Positions 22,401 through 33,050 of a stretch of DNA of 64,000 nucleotides are shown here, piece by piece. A model generated the notes under the pieces. That model saw only the letters and a program-made list of their open reading frames with translations, made no database searches and was not told the origin of the DNA. Source of the stretch: Stomorhina lunata (lineage: Eukaryota > Arthropoda > Insecta > Diptera > Rhiniidae); contig OW121742.1 of assembly GCA_933228675.1 (NCBI GenBank), positions 40,844,585 through 40,908,584 of the forward strand. Direction: 5' to 3'. The stretch's first letter is position 1, and every line of letters begins with the position of its first letter. The position numbers and the translations under genes are program-made.

Positions 22401-23716
22401 AGAATTGTGATCATGTTATTTTACTAATACACGTTTTAAGTAAAATTTTTGATTAATAGAAATTTTGATTTAAACTTTTTGATTCAAAAAAAATTTTTAG
22501 TTTTTTTGATTATATTTTAAAATTTCTGAAATATTTTCAATGTTTTCGAATATATTCGGGTGTTGTTTATTTTTCTACTTAAATAAATGTTATATTTTCT
22601 GCTTTTATATCTATTTTCAGTTTTTTTAAACCTCTGTCTTTTTTTAATTTTTTTTTTAGTTTTGTCTTAATACAAATTTTAGAGTTTCTTTAGTGGGTTT
22701 CTCTAGTGTTAATTTATAATTATGAATATTGCTTCACTCCTCCCTCACATTAACTTTGAAAGCTCTCTTGTTAGGTACTTTTATAAAGCCAGAAAAGAAA
22801 AAGCTTTTTTTCAGCCAATTCATTAAAAAATTGAACAATATTAACTCTTAAACAATAAATTTGTAAAACTTTTGTAATTTATAGCTTATACCTATTTGTT
22901 AAGAATTTTTTATTAATTTACAATTTATTAAACAAATAATAATTTACTATTACAACAACAAAAGAACTCGATTTATTTACAACTTTACTACTAACAATTG
23001 GCGCCTGTTATTAACATTGTAACATTTTTTTCCTATAATTTTTCTATATTAATGGAATTTTCTTAATATAATGAATGATAATAAAAAATTTTTTTTAGCT
23101 TTTAAAACATAAATAGTGAGATTTTTCCATCCCATTACTAAATTATTCAATTTAAATTGAAAATAACTTTTCAAATTACCTTTAATTAACATGTAACCTT
23201 TGTGACCTGCAATCTAAATATTAAAATACTTTTAGTAGATTCTGAAACGAGTACGTTTGTGGTTAGATAAACTGAAATCTATGGCTATTACTGAGACTGT
23301 GGCTAAATGGCGGGTTTCGAGTGGTTGGTTTTTAGTAAATTTCATTTATTTGGTTGACTTGTAAATACAGTTGACTCGAAAACGAGTAGATGTTGATGCT
23401 ATAAATTAGCTTTGTAGGTTTTTATTGCTCTAGCTTGCAGTTTAAATAAATGTAATCTAGTGTCTTATTTTCAATACTATAATTATATGAATTGTAGTTT
23501 TTTCTCTGTTGCAACTAATGATTTTTTTACTGTGTTAAAAATAATTTTACTTGATACTTAAAGCTTAAGGTTTTATTTTGCCTCTATTATATTGAAATTA
23601 ATAATTAAGACTTTGTCGCCTTGTTATTTGCAAATTGTTGTTATTTCTAATTATCTACTTAATTAACCTGTTAGAATTATTAGGAAATTGCTTAGAAAAA
23701 TATATAGGTCATATTA
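22401..23716. other. Unique AT-rich intergenic DNA
   Basis: No gene or ordered repeat recognised. A few degenerate GATTAA units occur near 22440-22500. Confidence 0.6.
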
Positions 23717-23970
23717 TATCTGTGGCTTCGTGCTAAAAGGGCCAATGTCAATTTTTTGATGTTTTGAGTTAACAATTGCATTAGATTCCCTTCTTAACCA
23801 TCTTTTATTTAGCTCCAACAGCTTATCTCTAACCTAACTTAGAACAGATTTGTAAGTGTTTTATCTGGTCATTGTTACTATAAACATATATGGAAAATAA
23901 AAACTTTAAATCAAATTTTCTCAAAACTACATTTTTTGACATTGGCCCTTTTAGCACCAAGCCACAGATA
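23717..23970. mobile_element. MITE-like element with ~50-bp terminal inverted repeats and TA duplication
   Basis: It begins TATCTGTGGCTTCGTGCTAA and ends with the near-complement TTAGCACCAAGCCACAGATA. The arms continue through AGGGCCAATGTCAA / TTGACATTGGCCCT. TA flanks both ends (23715-23716 and 23971-23972). At 254 bp with no coding capacity it resembles a non-autonomous Tc1/mariner-type element. The superfamily is inferred from the TA only. Confidence 0.8.
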
Positions 23971-23972
23971 TA

Positions 23973-24400
23973 TGTTTCAAATTTTCAAAATTTTCTTAAA
24001 CTTTTTCATTTTTCCTTTTGTTTCTATAAATTTTGAACTCGATTTTCAAATGAATTCATTAGGTTTTTATGATTATTGCTTTAGAAACACCTGCCCTCTA
24101 AAGGTTAAACAAAACAATATTTAATTTGCTTTTGGTTGGATGTCGAAGAAAAAAATGATTATAATTTGTTTGCTTTGAGCCATAAAACTAAGACATTTAA
24201 ATGATAATGATGTTGCTCTCGAGCTTTTGACAGACTTTTTTTTGTTAAGGGTTTTTGAAGGTTGTCTGAATTTTATTTGGTCTCAAAAAAAAAAAAAAAA
24301 TAAAGCAATTAGTGATTAACATAAAATGAAATAAGTGTTTAAAACAAGCGAAAATTATATAAAAATTAATTAAATAGTTTAGGAAAACAAATCTAATAAT
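23973..24400. other. Unique AT-rich DNA
   Basis: A poly-A tract of about 16 bp lies at 24285-24301. No gene; a 62-codon frame at 23936-24124 overlaps the inverted-repeat element and has no recognisable content. Confidence 0.55.
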
Positions 24401-26880
24401 TTCAAATATAACAAATTTTTACCAAAAATTGCGTTTAACAAATTTTTACTAAAAATTGCGTTTTGTAATAATTTTTAACAAATTTTGTTATCAAAACAAT
24501 TTTTTTTTGTGGGATTAACGAAAATTTTTAGTTAATTTTTTGATTAACAAAAATTTTTAGTAAATTGAAAAAATGACATCGGTTTTGCTAAATATTGAAA
24601 CTGATAAAATTTTCAAAAATTTTCTTGAACAAAATATATTTTTAGTAAATTTTTCGATTAACGAAAACTTGTAGTAAATTTTTTGATTGACAAAAAATTT
24701 TTAGTTAATTTTTTGATTAACGAAAATTTTTAGTAAATTGAAAAAATGAGATCAGTTTTGCTAAATATTGAAACTGATAAAAATTTCAAAAATTTTCTTG
24801 AACATTATATATTTTTAGTAAATTTTTCGATTAACGAAAATTTTTAGTAAATTTTTTGATTGACAAAAATTTTTTGTTAATTTTTTGATTAACTAAATTA
24901 AAAACTAAATTTTTAGTAAATTTTTTGATTAACGAAAAATTTTATCAAATTGAAAAAGTGACGCTAGTCTTACTAAATATTGCATATTTTGTTGTTAGAA
25001 CAAATTTTTTAATTAACGGAAAATTTTAGTAAATTAAAACATAATTTCAAAAAATTTGTTTATCAGAATAATTTTTAGTAAATTTTTTGATTAAGCTAAA
25101 ATTTTTAGTTAATTTTGTGATTAACGAAAATTTTTAGTAAATTTTTTGATTAACTAAAAATTTTAGTAAATTCAAGACCATAGATATTATATAAATATTG
25201 CGACAAAAATAATTTCAAACAAATTTTTTTATCAGAATAATTTTTTACAAAATTTTTTGATAACAAAAATTTTCGGTTAATTTTTTGATTAACAAAATTT
25301 TTTAGTAAATTTTTTGATTAACGAAAAATTTTAGTAAGTTGAAAACCAAAGACCAGTCTAACTAAATATTGCGACAACTAAAAATTTCAAACCAAATATT
25401 TTATCAGAATAATTTTCTAGTAAGTTTTTTGATTAACGAAAATTTTTAGTTAGTTTTTTAATAAACAAAATATTTTAGTAAATTTTTTAATTACAAAACA
25501 ATTTAGGTCTTAATAAATATTGCTACAAAAAATAATTTCAAACAAATTTTTTTCATCATAATAATTTTTTAGTAAATTTTTTTATTAACGAAAAATTTTA
25601 GTAAATCCTAAACAATAAACCAGTCTTACCAAATATTGCGATAAAAAATATTTTCAAGCAAATTTTTTTATCAGAATAATTTTTTACAAAATTTTTTTGC
25701 TAGCAAAAATTTTTAGTTAAATTTTTTGATTAAAAAATTTTTTTTTGTAAGTTTATATATTAACGAAAAATTTTTGTAAATTCAAAACCATAGAACAGTC
25801 TTAATAAATATTGCTACAAATAATAATTTCAAACAAATTTTTTCATCATAATCATCTTTTAGTAAATTTTTTGATTTACGAAAATTTTTAGTTCATTTTT
25901 TCATTAACAAAATTTTTGAGTTAATTTTTTGATAACCAAAAAATTTTAGTAAATTCAAAACCAAAGACCAGTCTTGCTACTTATTGCGATAAATAATAAT
26001 TTCAAACAAATTTTTTTACTAAAATAAGTTTTAGTAAATTTTTTGATTAACGAAAATTTTTAGTTAATTTTCTGATTAACAAAATTTTTTAGCAAATTTT
26101 TTTTTAACGAAAAATTTTAGTAAATCCAATACAATAACTAATTTAACTAAATATTGCGACAAATAATAATTTCAAACTAATTTTTTATCAGAGTAAATTT
26201 TTGGTAAATTTTTTGGTTAACGAAAATTTTTAGTTAATTTTTTGATTAACAAAATGTTTTAGTAAATTTTTATATTAACGAAAAATTTTTGTTAATTCAA
26301 AACCAAAGACCGGTCTAACTATATATGTCACTAATAAGAATTTCAAACAATTTTTTTTTTATTAGAATAATTTTTAGTAAATTTTTTGATTTACTAAAAT
26401 TTTAAGTTAATTTTCTGATTAAAAAAATTTTTCAGCTAATTTTTTGACAACCGAAAAATTTTAGTAAATTCAGAACCCAAGATCAGTCTTATTAAATTTT
26501 GCGACAAATAATAATTTCAAAAAAATTTTTTTATCAGAATAATTTTTTAGTCATTTTTTGATAACAAAAATTTTTAGTAAATTTTTTGATTAACAATATT
26601 TTTAAGTAAATTTTTTGAATAACAACATTTTTTAGTAAATTTTTTTATTAACAAAAAATTTAAGTGAATTCAAAACTAAAGACCAGTTTTAATAAATATT
26701 GCAATTAATAATAACTTCAAACAAATTTTTTTATCAAAATAATTTTTAGTAAATTTTTTGATTTACGAAAATTTTTAGTTTTTTGATTAACTAAAATTTG
26801 TAGTAAATTTTTCGAGAAACGAAATTTTTTAGTAAATTTTTTTTGTTACTTTTAGTAAATAGTTCAAAAAACTAAAATCA
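24401..26880. repeat. ~175-bp satellite built from GATTAACGAAAATTTTTAG units
   Basis: The marker AAAGACCAGTCTTACTAAAT, or close variants, followed by TATTGCGACAAATAATAA recurs near 24570, 24745, 24957, 25170, 25340, 25500, 25615, 25790, 25967, 26130, 26305, 26480 and 26683. Most intervals are 160-215 bp (one is ~115). Between markers are four GATTAAC/TTTAGTAAA subunits related to the 19-21 kb array. Confidence 0.88.
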
Positions 26881-26996
26881 AATGGAGAATCAAATGCTTT
26901 AGTCTTTGAACAATAATTTTTCGATTAACCAAAAAAGATTTATATGAAAAAATCTTTATATGAAAAAATAACATTTGTTTAAACAAAATTTTTGAT

Positions 26997-27534
26997 CATC
27001 TTTGTCCCACTGTAATAGTTTTTAAAATTTATTTCCATAGCTATATTTATTATAAACTGGATCTGAGAATTTTCCAGCATTTGCTTTAGGGTTCATAGAG
27101 TTATAACGATATAAACTTTATCGAGTTTTAAAAACACTCTGGCGTTTGATTGATATTAATTAGGGAGTAGTTTTACTAAAATCTTTATAACTTCCAATGT
27201 TATAGAGTTATTTTAAAAATTGAAAAGCCCAATGAAAGAAAAGACTTTCAGATGTTTAAGGTATAAATAAAATTTTTATAAGACTTAAGGGCATAAACGG
27301 ATTTAGTTACTAAATACCAATATTTTTTTCTTCAGATTCATTATTTTTCAAAATATTAAAGTTAATTTACAAAAAAATTTTGTAGATTTTTAAAATAACT
27401 TTTAAATTTAATTAACATTATCAATTTCTTGTTGTTTAAAATGTAATTTTATTTAATTAATCTTAGCTACCAACAATATACTCTCAATTTTGTACAAAAA
27501 ACACCAGTTTCAATTTAATTTAACTTTATCTCCT
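26997..27534 (-). repeat. 538-bp tandem duplication, unit 1, with box copy 3
   Basis: It begins at CATCTTTGTCCCACTGT and contains ACTCTGGCGTTTGATTGATA (box at 27143-27159, with one substitution, TATG to TTTG), then TTAGGGAGTAGTTTTACTAA. It ends in a TTAATTTAACTTTATCTCCT stretch that is repeated at the end of unit 2. Confidence 0.9.
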
Positions 27535-28110
27535 CATCTTTGTCCCACTGTGATAATTTTTAAAAAAATATTTTCAAAGCCTTATTTATTATTTTCAAAG
27601 CCTTATTTATTATGAACAGAATCAGAAAATCTCCCAGCAATTGCTTAAGCGGTTGTGGAGTTATAAAGAAATAAACTTTATCGAGTTTTAAAAACACTCT
27701 GGCGTATGATTGATATTAATTAGGGAGTAGTTTTACTAAAAGCTATATAACTTTTAAAGTTATACAGATATTTTAAAAATTTAAAAGGCACATAAAAGAT
27801 AAGACTTCTAGGAATTTAAGGCATATATAAAAAATTTTACAAAACTTAAGGTGATAATCGAAATTAACGTCATAATATCAATATTTTTTCCTGTATTTTA
27901 AATTTTTTTAAAATATTCAAGTAAATACTAAAGCAACATTTTTAAAAATTTGTATTTGATTTTCATATACCTTTTAAACTTAATTAGCATTATCAATTTC
28001 TTTTGTTGTTGTTTTTAATTTAATTTAATTAATCTTAGCTACCAACAAATTACTCACAATTTTGTACAAAAAAAAAACACCTGTTTCAATTTAATTTAAC
28101 TTTATCTCCT
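27535..28110 (-). repeat. 538-bp tandem duplication, unit 2, with box copy 4
   Basis: Same order as unit 1: CATCTTTGTCCCACTGTG, a CTTATTTATTATGAAC stretch, ATAAACTTTATCGAGTTTTA, box at 27703-27719, TTAGGGAGTAGTTTTACTAA, then the TTAATCTTAGCTACCAACAA and CTTTATCTCCTC end. A short 24-bp internal repeat (TTTTCAAAGCCTTATTTATT) is unique to this unit. Confidence 0.9.
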
Positions 28111-28948
28111 CAAAGACTCAACTTTGTAGTCATTATCTTCTTGATTCTAGAGCTCAAGTATCAGTAATTTCTTATAATGAAAAGGGTTCTTTTCTTTCTA
28201 CCTTATATTATTATGTTAAGTCATAAACTTGTAATAAGTTTGTCTGCAGCCAATATCTGTTAAGAAAGAAAATGTTAAACTCTTTTGCATACAAAAAAAA
28301 TTCTTGGGTTTTAAGAATAAAAATTTAAAATTACGAATGAAGCAAACAACTAAAAAATTCTAACTTCCAGTAATAACAATATCTTAAAGCTAATCAAGAA
28401 ACTTTAAAAGCTCTTAAAGACTCAGCACTACAAACCAGGCTTAATTTTTGTTTAAACATTTTTTTTTTGTTTTTTTTTTTTTTTGGAATGGAGGTGTCTG
28501 CTTGCTTGGCTCTGGGTCCCTTTCACAGTTCAGGTTTAAGCGCCTGCGCTTGTGTTGTAATAAGTTAAGGTTTTAAATTCTAGATCCTGTTTATAGTTAT
28601 TTAATTCACAATTTTTCTTTTAACTTTATTTCTGAAGAGTTTGAGCTTTGTTTTTGTCTACTTCTTCGACTATGGCTTTAATAAGAACATGCTAATCTTT
28701 TTTTTATAGTTATTTAGCACAACATCAGTAGCAGTAGCTTTTGCCTTTGCTAGAGCTAGCTTTAAGTTCTGGACTATTATTGTAGTTTTTTTTTCGATTT
28801 TAATATAAAATAGTAAAGTATTGTTAATAATTATGGCTTTAAAAGGTAAATATACTACTGAAAATAACAACATCAAGAATATTTGTAGAGATCTGTATAG
28901 TAATTGAGGCTCTTTGGTAAGTCAGTCCGACCGGCAGTCATTCCACCC
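28111..28948. other. Unique intergenic DNA
   Basis: Includes a poly-T tract near 28460-28485 followed by a GC-richer stretch at about 28486-28560. No open frame of note. Confidence 0.55.
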
Positions 28949-29000
28949 GTCTGTCTGTCTGCTTGTCCGTCCGTCCGTCCTTCAGTCTTTTCAACAGTCT

Positions 29001-29032
<32 letters not shown>
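28949..29032. repeat. GTCT/GTCC simple-repeat tract
   Basis: Two runs of (GTCT)n(GTCC)n separated by CTTCAGTCTTTTCAACA. It is the complement type of the GGAC/GGAT array at 17.8 kb and accounts for the Ser/Val/Cys/Pro-rich frame here. Confidence 0.93.
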
Positions 29033-30065
29033 TTTTTCATTTTTCAGTCAAGTCTGGGCTGCCTTTGTATGTGTATGATGCTACCCCCTGCTCAATATTA
29101 TTAAAATTATAACAGCAACAACGTCCGCCTTAGCAGCAGCAGATGACGACAGGATCATTTTCTTACAATTTTTTTGTTGTTCTTCTTTCTTTGCCATAAA
29201 ATGTTGTTCGTGTTATGGTGCAGCAACATAATGCTGCTGCTGGTTGAAACAAACAAAAAAAAATATTGCTATATTTATATCTGTATGGGGATATTGGGCT
29301 AAATTGTCTGTGATCACGCGATGCTTGGTCAACAATTGCTACTGTATTAAAAAAATTCACAAAAAAAAATTGTTGCAGTTGTTCTTGCCATACTTTATTA
29401 TAAATATGTAGTATATGTCTATAAGTATGTTGCAATTGCCTGTTGCCGCTTTAATTCTGACAAAAAAAAAACAATTTTTTGTTTCAAAGAAAATTATTTG
29501 CAAACGGACGGAAGTTTTGTAAATGCATTTTTGTAGCAAAAACAACAAAAGCAAAAAGTTATAAGCCAACATTATTATTGCAACAACAACAACAAAAAAA
29601 CTAAACCGATCGTTACCACCTCTGCCACCAACCAATTCTTTTAGTTTTTTTTTTCTTCATCTTTCATTCATTCATTCATGCTCTTATATACATATTTCCA
29701 TTTGGCCATTTCAACCTGATGTTGCCAATTTTGTCTTGACCAACATACAGTAGATTTTTGTTGTTGTTGTTGTTTTAACAAACATGAGTGTATGCATGTG
29801 ATCAGCTTTCAGTGTCTAAAAGGTGTACAATTGAAAAAATAATTACATTTGACTAAGAAATGATTATGGCCACAAATTGCAAGGAAGACAGAAAGGAAAA
29901 CATGAGTTTTAAGAAATGAAAAAAATACAAGAAAAAAAAAATTGGAATAAATATAAATGTGTTACATGATTATGGTAAACTTAACAACAAGTGCAGTTTT
30001 ATGATTATAACAAAAAAAATTGCCAAGCAAAAGTTCAAAAAGAAGCTTAAATCTAAAAGCTTTTG
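29033..30065. other. Unique intergenic block, moderate GC
   Basis: Contains AGCAGCAGC, CAACAACAAC and TTGTTGTTG runs and (ATTC)n near 29664. The overlapping minus-strand frames at 29163-29635 are low-complexity and contain no recognisable domain. Candidate regulatory DNA by its complexity only. Confidence 0.45.
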
Positions 30066-30072
30066 AAATATT

Positions 30073-30830
30073 TTTGATTTAATTATGATAATAAGGAAAT
30101 ATTTGCAAGAAAATTTCATAAATATGAAAAGAAACATTAAAAATTAGAAACTGTTGAAAAAAGCTTTTTATTACAGAAAGCTTAAAGCTTTTAAATAAAA
30201 GCAGCTTTAAGCTTTTGCTAGATTTAGGACACATACTAAAACATATTTATACCTTTAGCACACATTTCAATCAATCTTAATCGAAAGCTTTCATTTGTGA
30301 AAACTTTTTTATAACAAAAGCTTTATTTAAATGTTTAACTGAACAAGCGCTGAGCTTTTCCCTAAATAAAACATTAAAACTATTTTAATGAAAAGCTTTA
30401 ATTTGTAAGAATTTTTTCTAAACAAATACTTTATTTGAAATATTGTTGGTTTAATTATGATAATAAGGAAATTTTTGCAAGAAAATTTCATAAATATGAA
30501 AAGAAACATTAAAAATTAGAAACTGTTGAAAGAAGCTTTTTATTACAAAAAGCTTAAAGCTTTTAAATAAAAGCAGCTTTAAGCTTTTGCTAGATTTAGG
30601 ACACATATAAAAACATATTTATACCTTTAGCACACATTTCAATCAATATTAATCGAAAGCTTTAATTTGTGAAATTTTTTTATAACAAAAGCTTTATTTA
30701 AATGTTAAAAATTAAACATTAAAACTATTTTAATGAAAAGTTTTCATTTGTAAGAATTTTTTCTTAATAAAAGCTTTATTTAAATTTTGAACGTACTTCT
30801 ATTAAGAACACATTACAAGGTAAAGCTTAA
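30073..30830. repeat. Near-identical ~372-bp tandem duplication
   Basis: The stretch starting AATTATGATAATAAGGAAAT at 30081 is repeated at 30453 with few differences. It includes ATTAGAAACTGTTGAA, an AAGCTTTTTATTAC stretch, GCTTTTGCTAGATTTAGGAC and CCTTTAGCACACATTTCAAT. The high similarity indicates a recent duplication compared with the other repeats. Confidence 0.9.
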
Positions 30831-30939
30831 AGTTAAAAAAAAGCTTTTTGTGTTAAACAAATTTAATAGATTTTGATCATTAAGTTTGATAAAAATGATA
30901 TAGTAAGAATACAAAATTTACTCTGTTTTTCTTTTCAGA

Positions 30940-31860
30940 TTTAGCAAACATGTTGCCAGTTAATGTTGCTAAACATAATCTTACGCTCAGGAAAGCGATA
31001 CTTTAAAAATATAAGGTAAAAAAGTTACTTAAAACATCAAATATTACTAAATGCATAGAATGTTGCTGATATCATAAAATGTTGCTAAGTTTTTGAATAT
31101 GTTTGCAGAAGCTCAAAGGTTGTAGGTATAATTTTTTTCCACAGCCTAATTTATTATGTTAATGAATATTATAAATTGTTGCTGACATCATGAAATGTTG
31201 CTAAGATTTAGTAAAGACTTTGGTCTTACAAAAACCTATTCAATGTTGCTAAACATTTTTTTTTTGCCAAACTACAAACTGAATACTAATTTTGAAAAAA
31301 ATAAGCTAAAGATTTAAGTCAAAAATAAAAAATGTTGCTGGTATTATGAAATTTTGCTGGTATTACGAAATGTTGCTAAACTTTTCAGAATGTCGACATT
31401 ACTGAACGTTTTTGACAATTTCAATAGTTGCCAATAGTTGGCGTAACATTCAGTATTAAATTTTTTTTTACTGTTGCTGTTTAACAATAATTTAGCCAAA
31501 ATGTTGCTAGGCATTTGGTATCCAATAAATTTATGATGCTAAACATTTCCACATTTAAAGATGTTAAAATTAAACAGTAAAATTAAAAACAACCAAAATT
31601 TGCAAAAAAATCGCAATTTCGTGGCAATTTGTAGAAAATGTTGCTAAACATTTATATGTTGATAAACATTTAAATGTTGCTAAACATTTAAATGTTGCTA
31701 AACATTTAATTTAAGAAAATTTTAAATATTGATGTAAAAGAATAGAACATCCATAATATGACCAAAATTATTCTGATTTCGCTTAGCAACAATGTTGCCA
31801 AGGGCTTAGTACCCAACAACTTGATGTTGCTAAAAATTTTTATTTTGAAAAGTTATAGTA
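30940..31860. repeat. Cluster of TGTTGCTAAACAT motifs
   Basis: About 15 occurrences of ATGTTGCT, often as AAATGTTGCTAAACATTT, at about 30962, 31062, 31183, 31201, 31243, 31331, 31500, 31637, 31674 and 31691, among others. Three copies are directly tandem at 31637-31710. The spacer DNA is not conserved. Confidence 0.8.
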
Positions 31861-33050
31861 AAAAGTCAAAATTTTGCTAAAATGTTATAAAAAGTATAGA
31901 TTTTGATCTTAAACAAATACATTTTGAAAAAATATCTAGTAAAAGCTATCGATTTCATTTAAATTTGTAGCCAACTGTTTGTGTCTCGCTAACTTGTGAA
32001 ACCTCACACCCAATAATGATCAAAGATTTGCAACAATTTTGATTAGTCATTCTAGTTACAAGTAGCCAGCGAGCCAGCACATTTAAATCTGACGCTATTC
32101 ATACAAAAGTTAGCTTTAAGGCATATTAGAAAAAACGATGGAAACGTAAAAAAACTTAGTTTAAAGTCTATTCAAATAATTATATTTAATTTATTGGCTT
32201 TTGCAAAGTTAGTAGGTAACTAAAAATGACGTTAAAATACATAAATTACAAATAAATAAATAAAATTAATTAATTATAATGTTCAATAAGTGGAAAAACA
32301 AACATGATGAAAATATTTTAAATAATCTCTTAGAACAAATCTAGAAAATTTATAAAATAGTAGAGAAAAAGATTTTTATCGGCAAAAAAATAGGTTTAAA
32401 AAATAATTGGAAAAAAATTTAAAACTGATTTTGAAAAGTTAATAAATTTTAATAAGAACAAATATTATGATTTTTTCAAAAAAATAATCTTTGGTTAAAA
32501 ATAATTTTTAGTTTCATAGCTTTACTTAACTTCCCCTTTGGTCTTCTTTTAAGTTATTTTTAACAATTATTTTTCATGATTTTATTTAACACTTTTCGCT
32601 TGAGTTTACTCCTTAAGGTGCTAAAATTATCTTTAGAGCGTGGTTTTAAAATAAATACTGGCGTAAACATAAATATCTTATATAAATAACCAAAGTAATT
32701 TGTTGAAATTCGTTATTTTTCTGAATTGAAGCTTCACTTCAGTTATCGTGATAATTCCTCAGGTCTTAAATACTTTCGCCTTTTGTGTGTGTGCGTGTGT
32801 GTGTGGCTTGAAATTCTTTGCTCCTAATTGAAAACAAAAGATCATTTTGAGTTTACTTAAAAAATTTACAAGATCTTGCCAAGTTTGTTATGGTTTGGGA
32901 TTCATGATCTTTTATTATTTTTTTTAATGCAGACAATGATGCGGGTGTGTTAAGTAAATATTTTGAAGATATCGCAAAGAAATTATTGGGTAAATAGATA
33001 ACACAGCAAACAATGTAGAGAGAAAAGAGATGTTTGATTACAAATTATTG
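31861..33050. other. Unique AT-rich DNA with short GT microsatellite
   Basis: A (GT)n stretch lies at about 32784-32805. A GC-richer patch lies near 32030-32100. No open frame of note. Confidence 0.55.

Noticed and set aside
28904..29104. Plus-strand frame rich in Ser, Val, Cys and Pro
   Set aside because: Derived from the GTCT/GTCC simple repeat.
29163..29635. Two overlapping minus-strand frames of ~90 codons
   Set aside because: Different frames over the same homopolymer-rich DNA, with no domain or consistent composition.
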